Assembly: GCA_019752635.1 (NCBI GenBank)
Contig: JAIELX010000007.1
Location: forward strand, 1 to 64,000
DNA length: 64,000 bases
Direction of reading: 5' to 3'
Source: Candidatus Obscuribacterales bacterium
GTDB taxonomy: Bacteria; Cyanobacteriota; Vampirovibrionia; Obscuribacterales; Obscuribacteraceae
Shown here in pieces: positions 43,401 to 51,228 of the stretch. The position numbers and the translations under genes were made by a program. The notes beneath the pieces were generated by a model. That model ran no database searches. It worked only from the letters and a program-made list of their open reading frames with translations, and had not been told where the DNA came from. Positions within the stretch are counted from its first letter, which is position 1; the number at the start of each line of letters is the position of its first letter.

Positions 43401-44210
43401 ACTCTGCTCACGCGAAATCCACTGCCAGCCTACTTCCGGGTCCGAACGAAGGTACTGCTTACAGAAATCCAAGTAAGAAAACACGTGAATGCCACCATCG
43501 GTCGCCTCACTCTCACAGTCATCTCCGGTCAAATTGACTTTGTACGATCGGCAAACACAAGCAAGCTCATCGTGATAAGTAAACAGAAACACATTGTCTT
43601 CGGGATTTCGCTCATATGCATTTAGCGCATAGAAGAGAGCAAGAGTAGTCTTTCCTGTCCCCGCAGATCCCTGCACCATGTACGCATAATCGAGCTTCGA
43701 TAGTAGTTCTTCTTGCTCATCACTCAGTTTCAGATAGCGATCCATCGTCCCCTCGAACGATACGTACTTATCCGGATCGGCAAGTACATAATGCGGAACG
43801 CGAAAAAGGAGCGTCGTCGTATTTTCATCACTCTCATCAAGACCAGACTGTGACTCGGTATCATCAGCCGATTCTGCTACTACTAATTCTCGTGAGGTCG
43901 AAGTCTGCACCCGATCGGCTCTGTTGTAAGCATCGTCGTGATGATTCACTTCTTGAATGACAAGACTCCGCAAGCCGCCCGCTTCGTCGGTTGCGACAGA
44001 GAAGATGACACGCATGTCCAAGGACATTCGCGCAGAATATAGTTTGCCTTTGCGCGTGTGCAGCTTCTCTACGTTTAATCCGGGGATGTCAAATCTCTCC
44101 TGTTGCAACTTCGTCACCAGCTCCCAAAAACGCGCATGCTGCTTGGGCTGCAAGACTTTAGCCAGTGCGGCACGCACCCTGGGAGTTATGTAGACATTTT
44201 CAAACGCCAT
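40497..44210 (-). CDS. RelE-like/UvrD-type helicase/TPR fusion protein
   Basis: 1237 residues. Residues 1-100 resemble a RelE/ParE toxin fold (KGKLYSARMSLDMRVIFSV, then VNHHDDAYNRA). An SF1 helicase core follows: Walker A GSAGTGKTTLALFY near 180, DEIQDFTELEW (motif II, DExQ), SGDINQNISRSGF, HSNYRNTREIYDL, VKSSKGMEFEDT and YMAATRARRSLLLYL to about 650. From about 750 to the end are about 25 degenerate helical repeats of the kind AARCFEYAGDYGQAAKLYEQ. The helicase part is of the UvrD-like family. The RelE-like N-terminus and repeat array suggest RNA or DNA sensing and protein contacts. No clear ribosome site before the ATG. Confidence 0.85.
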   Translation of the reverse strand: MAFENVYITPRVRAALAKVLQPKQHARFWELVTKLQQERFDIPGLNVEKLHTRKGKLYSARMSLDMRVIFSVATDEAGGLRSLVIQEVNHHDDAYNRADRVQTSTSRELVVAESADDTESQSGLDESDENTTTLLFRVPHYVLADPDKYVSFEGTMDRYLKLSDEQEELLSKLDYAYMVQGSAGTGKTTLALFYALNAYERNPEDNVFLFTYHDELACVCRSYKVNLTGDDCESEATDGGIHVFSYLDFCKQYLRSDPEVGWQWISREQSIAALQRIIAGKSRWSRTYDAEAFYNLVYSILKGRFVPGTDRLPQHKEDYSRIFKDYGRVPSDLDEILEVFANYDQWLKRSKLHDEADLIRLNYNHQRNRCILASEEQAAWIVIDEIQDFTELEWKSIMLFWENQCKHSKANITFPFISGDINQNISRSGFRWQEIHAYIEGIFRNLHRPNSTVKVQLHSNYRNTREIYDLGVFLRSLAAEPAADLGLPPLHHGSKPQVVIGSAQEFAAFADRLIGRAEWSGPPMVILSEDETTLPEMRRMLADNEAFFLLPVKSSKGMEFEDTILYRPFSSIQTCDIGEIETARLFDLWYMAATRARRSLLLYLLPEDLEGLKLLCGERYEHFLDLVEQDNRTAAVTQLLHYHSKREQYLPNYNVIFLERKVAEDLWQEFQNHKSIVSDKGQTSSVGHDTTARLLPHSTFPSIDPKLLALPALPMPDSETALPERSAAHSGDSTDARALRLDPDYAERCKSRALKLWKRCHDYARLGKAFFSLELFEEAEPLLRRSGQFREAAYCLEETSRFLDAANMYLQCSQLEDAARCFEYAGDYGQAAKLYEQTENWVMAAETLGSAGEFDRAASACVKAGMFRSAADIYRLKGSYLQAAELYVKVEDFSAAGEMYLKVKDKLESARCFFRAGLFERAGTIFEALNRWTEAAEAFEKSGAVKRAAHLYGKSGRLADSARLLEVAGDVYGAARMHERSRNWQRAASLFLTLQKKERAAHCLQQAGSAADAALLFEELQQFEAAARCYEQSGELAAAADLFLKCDKFNDAGYCFERLNRFSESANAYLKSNNLSAAASVLSRLGRIEDAARLYLLSSQSAKAVELVRSNGKATEAAIISNLISWSVETGREVIHAEILEQTRSYLDAARKFEQCVIYSRAAVNFEKATKFADAARCHMQDGKLEEAARCFKKANQWGKAAHCLEQLKRWDEACQLYERCNDADGAARCRNAVNWL

Positions 44211-44405
44211 CGGATATGCAACTCCGGCTTTGCGCCGCTTTCAGTAGACCGTAAAATTTTTCTTCGCAAAACTCACGCTCGCGAAGTCAATGATATCCGC
44301 TATAAGCTCAATGTATTCGGCGTATTCGACCGATTGAGCAATAGATACATATACTTAGCAAACAAGTAAAATCCTGCCCCCGGGCGGCGCATCTATTTCG
44401 TGCTA

Positions 44406-44411
44406 TATAAT
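44406..44411 (+). promoter_or_regulatory. -10 box (TATAAT) upstream of a small secreted peptide gene
   Basis: TATAAT preceded by TGC TA lies 60 bases before the ATG at 44471. A -35 box is not obvious. Confidence 0.35.
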
Positions 44412-44470
44412 GAAGGATTGTCGTACATCTAGTAAATACGGCATTCCTCTTATATAACGGGAGTTAGGAC

Positions 44471-44674
44471 ATGAAGACGGGGATAGGCATACTATTGGCA
44501 GCGCTGTTCGCAATCAGCACTTCTGCATCCTTCGCAGCTGACGACAACAAAGTCGTAAGCGGCGCAAAGGCCGTTGGCAAAGGCATTATGTGGGGACCCA
44601 AGAAACTGGCTTCCGGCATGAAGAAAGGCTTTGGAGCCATGGGCAACGGTGCGAAGAAGCTCGTCGGCAAGTAA
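44471..44674 (+). CDS. Small secreted cationic peptide
   Basis: 67 residues, GGGAG and GGAC upstream of the ATG. A clean signal peptide (GIGILLAALFAISTSASFA, cut near residue 22) leaves a mature peptide of about 45 residues, with many Lys and Gly (GAKAVGKGIMWGPKKLASGM, then KKGFGAMGNGAKKLVGK). Such cationic amphipathic sequences are seen in antimicrobial or membrane-active peptides. No family is recognised. A strong terminator follows, so it is expressed alone. Confidence 0.7.
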   Translation: MKTGIGILLAALFAISTSASFAADDNKVVSGAKAVGKGIMWGPKKLASGMKKGFGAMGNGAKKLVGK

Positions 44675-44706
44675 ACTGCAGGCTTAGTACGCAAGAAAAG
44701 CATCGA

Positions 44707-44744
44707 AGACACGGAGTGAATCATCGCTCCGTGTCTCTTCTTTT
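44707..44744 (+). terminator. Rho-independent terminator after the cationic peptide gene
   Basis: AGACACGGAG/CTCCGTGTCT, 10 bp with a 10-base loop, followed by CTTCTTTT. Confidence 0.85.
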
Positions 44745-45028
44745 GAGCTAAGTTGTCCGATCGCGCGTCGCCCTCGCTAGATGGTCTCAGATACAACAGT
44801 TGTGCGCCGAAGATCACACAGGCACGCGATCGTGATTGCTACTACTATTAAGCTGCAAACGAGACGCCATGGTACGACAACGCGCGTTTGCATCGATCGT
44901 ACTACTACGCTGCAATCATGCTGTTATGCCAATAGTGGACCGACAGCGCACAACTGAAGATTGTTTGTTATGCAGTAACTCAATGATCGGCACTATGACT
45001 TACTGCACAACAAAAAATTTCGCCAATA
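44745..45028. other. Intergenic region, 284 bases, with an imperfect repeat
   Basis: Two similar stretches, TGCTACTACTATTAAGCTGC (about 44837) and CGTACTACTACGCTGC (about 44900), lie 60 bases apart. No gene is supported. Confidence 0.3.
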
Positions 45029-45370
45029 CTAGAAGCGCACGCTGTTCCCGCGCCCCGGTGGATTGTATATCCATCCAGCTCCAGCTCCGCCCGCGCATCC
45101 GGGTGGATTGTAGCGCCAGTTAGATCCGTGGCCCTGTCCCCCGACACTTCCTGGTGGATTGAAACGCGAACCATAGACTGTCCTTCCCGGTCCCGGTGGA
45201 TTGTGGACCCAACCGGATCCTGCGCCACCAACGGGTCCGACCGGATTACGGTGCCAATATCTGCCATGCCCCGGTCCACCGGCCTTTCCGGGTGGATTCC
45301 ATGCATTGGCAGATGGCGCAAAACACACGCCAAATAACAACAACGCAGACAAGATCGCTTTCAACTTCAT
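45029..45370 (-). CDS. Secreted Gly/Pro/Trp repeat protein
   Basis: 113 residues from the ATG at 45370, with GGAGAA upstream; the ATG at 45388 lies over that site. A signal peptide (LKAILSALLLFGVCFAPSANA) is followed by five to six units around NPPG: WNPPGKAGGPGHGRYW, NPVGPVGGAGSGW, HNPPGPGRTVYGSRF, NPPGSVGGQGHGSNWRY, NPPGCAGGAGAGWIY and NPPGRGNSV. Length is about 17 residues per unit, with an aromatic residue before the NPPG. It looks like a low-complexity extracellular or envelope protein. No known family recognised. Confidence 0.7.
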   Translation of the reverse strand: MKLKAILSALLLFGVCFAPSANAWNPPGKAGGPGHGRYWHRNPVGPVGGAGSGWVHNPPGPGRTVYGSRFNPPGSVGGQGHGSNWRYNPPGCAGGAGAGWIYNPPGRGNSVRF

Positions 45371-45524
45371 GGAAAATTCTCCATTCAATATATAAGGAAT
45401 AAAATCACTGGATTTGAGAACTCAATATCTTCACTTCGTTTATTTGGAGGAATCTCTTGCTCTCATCTTCTTAAACGAAGAAACCATGCAAAGAGTTCAA
45501 TGCTCCCGCACAAATTTATTCGAT

Positions 45525-46373
45525 TTAAGGTTGGTCGAGATGGCGGTGCGCATCGGCGACCACCTCGCTAATAGCATCAGCGATCACAGCGATTTCTCCG
45601 TGCAACGGAGCAGAGCCCCTGAACCAGTGAGCAAGAAATTCGATGTTGCCTGCGGGGCCTTTCACCGGAGAAAACGTCAACCCTGCAAGATGAAGGCCAA
45701 TCGCCGCAGTTGTATGCAACACTTCCAGCAACACTGATTCGTGAGTCTCAGCCAATCGCACGACGCCACCTTTGCCGACCAGTTTCGGGCCTGCTTCGAA
45801 CTGCGGTTTGATCAGCGCCACTATCTCGGCATTATCGGCCAGACATAGGATTACGGCCGGCAATACTTTCGTCACCGAAATGAAGGCAAGGTCCATCACG
45901 GCCAATGTCGCAAAGGTGTCGCTTCCTTCATCGTACAGATCCCCGGGCACCAGGGTGCGAGCGTTAATACGTTCGCGCACCACAACTCGATCATCACTTC
46001 GCAAGGACCAGTCCAACTGTCCGTAACCTACATCGATCGCATACACAGTTGAAGCACCGCGTTTCAGCAGGCAATCAGTAAAGCCGCCGGTTGACGCACC
46101 AACATCTAAACAATGTCGCGCTCTTACATCGATCAAAAATGTATCGAGAGCCTTCTCCAGCTTCAGGCCACCACGACTTACAAACTTTTTTGTTTCGCGC
46201 CATGCACCGGTCAATTCGATCGAAACGTCCTCTCTCACTTGCGTTCCGGGCTTAGTTACTTTCTCGCCATTCACAAGGACAGCACCATCCATGATTGCGG
46301 TGCGAGCAAGCTGGCGCGATGCGCATAATCCGCGCTCCTCCAGTACCAAATCAAGTCTCTTCTTAGCGGCCAT
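45525..46373 (-). CDS. tlyA: TlyA-family rRNA methyltransferase
   Basis: 282 residues. An N-terminal S4 RNA-binding domain (RLDLVLEERGLCASRQLARTAIM, VLVNGEKVTKPGTQV) is followed by VSRGGLKLEKAL and a Rossmann methyltransferase fold: SAM motif CLDVGASTGGFTDCLL, then DVGYGQLDWSL, MDLAFISVTKVLP and LIKPQFEAG. TlyA enzymes 2'-O-methylate 16S/23S rRNA. Some are annotated as hemolysins, a name without functional meaning here. It stands alone on the minus strand. Confidence 0.93.
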   Translation of the reverse strand: MAAKKRLDLVLEERGLCASRQLARTAIMDGAVLVNGEKVTKPGTQVREDVSIELTGAWRETKKFVSRGGLKLEKALDTFLIDVRARHCLDVGASTGGFTDCLLKRGASTVYAIDVGYGQLDWSLRSDDRVVVRERINARTLVPGDLYDEGSDTFATLAVMDLAFISVTKVLPAVILCLADNAEIVALIKPQFEAGPKLVGKGGVVRLAETHESVLLEVLHTTAAIGLHLAGLTFSPVKGPAGNIEFLAHWFRGSAPLHGEIAVIADAISEVVADAHRHLDQP

Positions 46374-46518
46374 CTATATCTTGCGTTTCGGTAAGTCGCC
46401 CGAGTCTATCAGAGTCACTAATCTAGCACGTGCTGCACAGGCATTATGCTTAGCAGTGCTTTACTCCTATTTCGGTTAGTTTCGCAGTACAACTTATATG
46501 ATCTCAATCAGGTTTGGA

Positions 46519-46938
46519 ATGAAAGCTAAGATTCTTGCGCTCGTCGCAATCGTTTGTGCAACCGCACGCCATGCAGTTGCGGATGAGTTACCATTGACCG
46601 CGGACGATTTTCCGAAACGAAAAGGCACTGGTACTGTCGCTGATGCCTATGCGAAGCGCAACTTAGCGTGGAGTTTATACGAGCAAGGGTTAGCGTTGCG
46701 CAAAGCCAACAAGTTGGACGAAGCAATTGCGAAGTTCAAGCTGGCGATAAGCACTTCGCCATTCGTTTACACCGAGTTTCTCGAGGAATTGGGACAGTGT
46801 TTGCGACAACAAGGAAAAACCGCCGAGGCCCGCGAAGTTTATAAGAAAGCGCTCGTGAACGAGGAAACAAGGTTCTACAAATCGAAAAACGTTGAACGAC
46901 TTAAAGCTATGCTCTCGGAACTTGCCGACGAAAGATAG
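46519..46938 (+). CDS. Small secreted protein with one TPR-like unit
   Basis: 139 residues from the ATG at 46519 (AGG upstream; signal peptide AKILALVAIVCATARHAVA). An in-frame ATG at 46498 has no ribosome site. The mature part has a TPR pair, YEQGLALRKANKLDEAIAKF and LGQCLRQQGKTAEAREVYKK. A small adaptor in the periplasm is likely. The partner is unknown. Confidence 0.75.
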   Translation: MKAKILALVAIVCATARHAVADELPLTADDFPKRKGTGTVADAYAKRNLAWSLYEQGLALRKANKLDEAIAKFKLAISTSPFVYTEFLEELGQCLRQQGKTAEAREVYKKALVNEETRFYKSKNVERLKAMLSELADER

Positions 46939-47066
46939 CTGGAACATCTCAAGCGCAGGGCAGTCTAGCAGTAACAATAATCCAAATTTTGTTAACTCGC
47001 TCGTTTCGGGTTGGAAAAAAGCGATTAATAGACTGCACAGTTGTCGTAAAATGGTCGAATAGCTAA

Positions 47067-47147
47067 GGAGCAGACCTGGCTGGATGAAGAAACCGCCTTG
47101 AAAGCGGCTGCCCGAAAGGGTTGGGGGTTCGAGTCCCTCCTGCTCCG
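47067..47147 (+). tRNA. tRNA-Ser (anticodon UGA)
   Basis: Acceptor stem GGAGCAG (47067-47073) pairs with CTGCTCC (47140-47146), discriminator G. The anticodon loop is CTTGAAA flanked by CCGC/GCGG, so the anticodon is TGA. The long variable arm CCCGAAAGGG marks a class II tRNA. The T-loop is TTCGAGT. The 3' CCA is not encoded. The D-arm (about 47074-47091) is atypical: A at position 8 and a weak D-stem. Confidence 0.92.
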
Positions 47148-47148
47148 C

Positions 47149-47379
47149 TCAATCCTCGGAAGACGCCCTCTTGATTAGCTTGGAGAACCAGCTCTCCTTG
47201 GCGCGCTCTCGTTCGTAGATCAGCTCAAGCTCACCGGCGTCGAGCCATATCCCGCCGCATGCAGGACACTTCTCAACCGGAATCTCAAAAAGCAGAATAA
47301 GATCGAGCGGAGCAACGCACTTCGGACATAACAAACTTCCCGGCGGATGTCCGCTGTCCCGGCTTCCTGATTCTGTCAT
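47149..47379 (-). CDS. Small zinc-ribbon protein (zf-TFIIB type)
   Basis: 76 residues. Two Cys pairs, LLCPKCVAPL and KCPACGGIWLDAGELEL, make the PF13453-type zinc ribbon. The C-terminal tail is charged (ERERAKESWFSKLIKR). It probably binds zinc and acts in protein or nucleic-acid contacts. It converges on the tRNA gene, ending one base after it. Confidence 0.85.
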   Translation of the reverse strand: MTESGSRDSGHPPGSLLCPKCVAPLDLILLFEIPVEKCPACGGIWLDAGELELIYERERAKESWFSKLIKRASSED

Positions 47380-47463
47380 TGTTGAATCTCAAACAAAACA
47401 AACTACGACCTTTTAAATAGCATAAGTCTAAAATGCTGCAACAAACCTGAGAGATGGTCTCTG

Positions 47464-48762
47464 ATGAAGATACTGGTAGGACTAAAAGGACCTGGACTTT
47501 CCGAACTGCGGCACTCCGGCGTAAAGATAGAGTCGTTGGCCGGCTCGCTGGAGCTTAGCAGTAAGTCTACAAATGCTACGTACCCGGGCGCCATCATAAA
47601 CGTTCATCCGCAAGGCGACGAAATTATCGTCGAAAGTCCCGGCAACCCGGGAGAACACCGGGTCTACAAAGACGAACTGAAGGTTGAAACTCGTTCAGGG
47701 AACATCAAATTATTGCTTTATTCGGGCAACAGACAAGTACATTCGGGCCAGTACTCCGGACGCCTGCTCTTGAAAGTGGACGGAGGGAAACTGTTAGTTT
47801 TACTCGAATCAGACTTGGAAGTGTACGTTCGCGGCGTCCTACGTTCGGAAGTACCGGCAAGTTATCACATTGAAGCCATGAAAGCCCAAGCCGTGCTGGC
47901 GCGCACTTATGCGTTGCGACCACGCATTGATCATTCCGTCGACGGGTTCAATGTTTGTGACTCATTCACCTGCTGCCAGGCGTTTAACGGAGTAGACCCG
48001 GCGTTAACAGCCGGTCAGAAGGCTGTCATCGAAGAGACCAAGGGCAAAGTATTAACCTACGACGGCAAGCCTGCGTTAGCTTTGTTCAGCGCCAACGCGG
48101 GTGGTCACACCGAAGATTACAGCAACTGTTTCTCCAACCTAAAGACAAACAAGTTTCCCGACGATCCACTACCCTATCTCAAGGGCATCCCCGAAGGCAA
48201 GCTACCTCATGGCTTCCCGAGCGAGGCGGCGCTGAGGCAGCTATGGGCTCTGCCAAAGCCGGAAACAGTCGATGCCTGGTCCGCGACTTTTCGTTGGCAG
48301 GCACATTTCACAGCCGATACATTGGAAGGGCACATGCACCATGTCATTGAGACGCTGAGAAAAGAAGCACAGTTCGCGCCCTTCATCGTGGCCCCGGAAT
48401 CGCAAAAGTTCGGTCACATTCAGGGCTTCGAAGTGACTCGCCGCGGCGTTTCTGGAGTCGCAATGGAGTTAGCGATTAGAACTTCGACCGGTACGTGGAC
48501 CATCGCGAAGGAATTGACAATTCGCTCCGTCTTCGGCAATCCCGACATGAAACTAAAGCGCTTACGCAGCGGACGCATCTTTTTCGATCAACAGAAGGAC
48601 AAGCTTGGAATGCTCTCGGCAGTTACCGTCTTCGGTCTTGGATTCGGACACGGAGTCGGATTGCAGCAAAATGGTGCGCAGGGACTGGCGCTGCAGGGAA
48701 TGCCGTTCGACAAAATATTGAGCCGCTATTATCCCGGAACTGTTCTGAGCACTGTCCACTAG
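47464..48762 (+). CDS. SpoIID/LytB-domain protein
   Basis: 432 residues. The SpoIID pattern is clear: LLKVDGGKLLVLLESDLEVYVRGVLRSEVPASY, then EAMKAQAVLARTYAL, VCDSFTCCQAFNGV, ALFSANAGGHTEDYSN and the C-terminal GFGHGVGLQQNGAQGLA. SpoIID enzymes are lytic transglycosylases acting on peptidoglycan. No signal peptide or membrane helix is visible before the domain, and residues 1-95 form an N-terminal beta-rich part. Export is therefore unexplained. Confidence 0.9.
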   Translation: MKILVGLKGPGLSELRHSGVKIESLAGSLELSSKSTNATYPGAIINVHPQGDEIIVESPGNPGEHRVYKDELKVETRSGNIKLLLYSGNRQVHSGQYSGRLLLKVDGGKLLVLLESDLEVYVRGVLRSEVPASYHIEAMKAQAVLARTYALRPRIDHSVDGFNVCDSFTCCQAFNGVDPALTAGQKAVIEETKGKVLTYDGKPALALFSANAGGHTEDYSNCFSNLKTNKFPDDPLPYLKGIPEGKLPHGFPSEAALRQLWALPKPETVDAWSATFRWQAHFTADTLEGHMHHVIETLRKEAQFAPFIVAPESQKFGHIQGFEVTRRGVSGVAMELAIRTSTGTWTIAKELTIRSVFGNPDMKLKRLRSGRIFFDQQKDKLGMLSAVTVFGLGFGHGVGLQQNGAQGLALQGMPFDKILSRYYPGTVLSTVH

Positions 48763-48798
48763 GGTGGGGGTCCTTATAGGCGCTCCGACGCTTCGCTA

Positions 48799-49107
48799 CT
48801 ACCATTCAATCCAATGCAGTATTTCGTATTTCTTGCTTCCGGCATCGCAGACCGCAGGGGCACTCTTTGTTGGCCGGCCCACTGTTGTGACGCGTGATTG
48901 GGAGCAAGCGGAAGCCCCATTGGATGAGTTGAGTATTCCGGTCAAAAGCGAGACCACGGCTGAAGCCTCTGCTCCGCGATCTGCAATCACACCGCATGGT
49001 ACAGCGCCAAACGTCGCATCCAAAACGTCCCTGAATCGTCGGGCTGTTTCAGCCACTTCGATCGCAAATCCGCTATCTTGCTTCAGCTCTTCATATATTC
49101 CATTCAT
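48799..49107 (-). CDS. Possible small protein, weak evidence
   Basis: 102 residues, starting NGIYEELKQDSGFAIEVAET and with a Ser/Ala-rich middle. GGTG lies about 10 bases before the ATG. It converges on the SpoIID gene (37-base gap). The sequence is not low-complexity and could be real, but no family is recognised. Confidence 0.4.
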   Translation of the reverse strand: MNGIYEELKQDSGFAIEVAETARRFRDVLDATFGAVPCGVIADRGAEASAVVSLLTGILNSSNGASACSQSRVTTVGRPTKSAPAVCDAGSKKYEILHWIEW

Positions 49108-49327
49108 TGATTAACACCAAGGAACCACGACCAATCCTAGGATCTAATCTATACGATGGACTGATTAGTTTGACACATCCCGAACAGTTGCAGAGGTGTT
49201 CTTTTTGCGTCAAATATCCAATATTGGTCAAACCGTACAGGAGAAGCGCAGCTCGAGCGAAGCGCCGCTATCTAAGCGCGGAGGCAAGGAAGCTTGCCGA
49301 CGAGCCGGATCGCATAAGAAGAAAACC

Positions 49328-49993
49328 TCAGCCTTGAATTTTGAAATCGACCCGAACCGAAACACCGCGTTTTTCCGAACCGGTCAGAGCAAAGCCGAGA
49401 CCTACGGTTTCTTCCCGGGCTCTGGACAACATCTTCATCCCGGGCATGTTGCTCCGTGATCCCTGATTCGCTTCATGATTCCATTCATTCCAGAATGCAG
49501 AAACGCTCTCATAGACACCGCCCAGTCGCACGCCCAACGAATCCGCCATGACTTCGGCGCGGCTGATGGCACGCGCCAACGCGGTTCGCAGCCAACGATC
49601 CTTGTCGTCTTGATTCTCTGGATAATCCCACTTCAGCCCTTCCAAGGTGGCGCTCTTCGCGTTGGCAATAGCGGCCAGCACATCACCGAGCTTGTCTAGA
49701 TTCTTGCAGTGCACTTCCACTGAGTAGTTTACCGACGAAAACTTCGTGAGGACCCCGGCGTTAACCTCCCCTCTGACAGAGGTCAACTTTAAATCCGATT
49801 CTTCAATGCCTGTGGATTTTAGAGCATCAACGATAGTTGCCACTTCGCGCGCTTTTTTGAAAGCCGCGTTTCCTGAAATGAACGAAGTCCCCTTAACCGT
49901 CAGCTGCACCCTTGCACCGGTAGCGATCACCTCTTCGTAGAATGATTCCTCGACCGTAATAATGTCTGGATGCGAAAGTTGAAACGCCGTCAT
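49328..49993 (-). CDS. SIMPL-domain (DUF541) protein
   Basis: 221 residues, excellent GGAGGTGG before the ATG. The SIMPL pattern is present: VTVKG-like VQLTVKGTSFISGNAAFKKA, LKSTGIEESDLKLTSVRGEV, NYSVEVHCKNLDKLGDVLAA, and the C-terminal LGVRLGGVYESVS. Most SIMPL proteins are periplasmic and begin with a signal peptide; this one has none and looks cytoplasmic. Function of the family is not settled. Confidence 0.8.
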   Translation of the reverse strand: MTAFQLSHPDIITVEESFYEEVIATGARVQLTVKGTSFISGNAAFKKAREVATIVDALKSTGIEESDLKLTSVRGEVNAGVLTKFSSVNYSVEVHCKNLDKLGDVLAAIANAKSATLEGLKWDYPENQDDKDRWLRTALARAISRAEVMADSLGVRLGGVYESVSAFWNEWNHEANQGSRSNMPGMKMLSRAREETVGLGFALTGSEKRGVSVRVDFKIQG

Positions 49994-50229
49994 GGTCCAC
50001 CTCCGAGAGATCTTCTACTATTCGAATAAGCCGTTGTCTAAACCGCGGAAACGACGACAATTGCAGGTTTACCGTCGCAACCACTGATGATTGACATCTG
50101 TGAATCGTTCGCGCACCCGAACAAGTCGCCATCATAACTTTGAAGCATCGACATCATGATACAATCTCGCACTATTGTTGACATGGCGCCGAGGCGTAAT
50201 TCCGCTTTCAAGGAGCCCGGGAGGGGCAG

Positions 50230-51228
50230 ATGTTCGATATTTTCAAGAAGCAATTTATTGACGTAATTGATTGGACGGAAGAAGAAGACGGCATCTTGCA
50301 ATATCGTTTTCCCACCATGGATCGCGAGATCCAAACCGGTGCGCAGCTGACAGTGCGTGATTCGCAAACGGCGCTGTTCGTGAACGAAGGGAACGTCGGC
50401 GATATTTTTCCGCCGGGCCGATACACTTTATCGACAAAGACATTACCGATTTTGACTACGTTATTGAACTGGGACAAAGCGTTCAAATCCCCGTTCAAAT
50501 CAGAGGTATACTTCTATTCTACTCGCGAACAAATCGATCAGCGCTGGGGTACTCAGCAGCCGATTTCGGTCCGAGACAAAGAGTTCGGCGTCATAAGACT
50601 CCGCGCTTTCGGTACGTTTTCATACCGCATTGAAGAACCGACAACATTTTTCCAGAAAATCAGCGGCTCGCGCGGGAACTACACTGTTAGCGAGCTCGAT
50701 GGACAACTTCGATCGCTCATCATCACCTCAATCGCCACCAAGCTCGGCAAAGGCGATACGCCGTTCCTGGATATGGCAGGGAATCAAGCCATGTTCTCCG
50801 AACAAATGAAACTGGAGTTGGACGCAGCCTTCTGGGATTATGGATTGAAACTTTGTTCTTTCTACGTTCAAAGCATCACATTACCGGAAGAGCTTCAAAA
50901 GTATCTAGACAAGCAATCTTCCGCCAATCTGGTGGGAGACCTGTCCAAATATGCGCAGTTTCAGGCCGCCGACAGCATATCGACAGCAGCGGAGAACTCA
51001 GGTGGCTTGGCCAGCACCGGTGTAGCACTGGGAGCGGGCTCGATCATCGGACAAACGTTCGCGCAGGCGTCACAGCCACAGCAGGCTAAGCCGGCGGAAA
51101 TAGTCGAGAAGAAAGAAGAAGATCCCTTCGTACTGCTCGAAAAGCTTCAAGGTTTATTGAGCAAAGGAATAATCTCACAAGAAGAATTTGACGCAAAGAA
51201 GGCGGAACTACTCAAGAGAATCTCTTGA
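50230..51228 (+). CDS. SPFH-domain protein with C-terminal SHOCT motif (YdjI-like)
   Basis: 332 residues; GGAGGGG precedes the ATG. The N-terminal part (residues 1-70) matches YdjI-type SPFH proteins (IQYRFP-like LQYRFPTMDREIQTGAQL, FPPGRYTLSTKTLP). The SPFH region continues to about 230 with RLRAFGTFSYRIEEP. A Gly/Ala/Gln linker leads to the SHOCT motif VLLEKLQGLLSKGIISQEEF at the end. It probably oligomerises at the membrane. It is the first gene of an eight-gene operon to 57848. The next ATG starts directly after its stop codon. Confidence 0.88.
   Translation: MFDIFKKQFIDVIDWTEEEDGILQYRFPTMDREIQTGAQLTVRDSQTALFVNEGNVGDIFPPGRYTLSTKTLPILTTLLNWDKAFKSPFKSEVYFYSTREQIDQRWGTQQPISVRDKEFGVIRLRAFGTFSYRIEEPTTFFQKISGSRGNYTVSELDGQLRSLIITSIATKLGKGDTPFLDMAGNQAMFSEQMKLELDAAFWDYGLKLCSFYVQSITLPEELQKYLDKQSSANLVGDLSKYAQFQAADSISTAAENSGGLASTGVALGAGSIIGQTFAQASQPQQAKPAEIVEKKEEDPFVLLEKLQGLLSKGIISQEEFDAKKAELLKRIS

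Noticed and set aside
39224..44210. RADAR-type defence system (deaminase plus ATPase)
   Set aside because: The deaminase is less than half the size of RdrB and the helicase differs from RdrA; only adjacency supports it.
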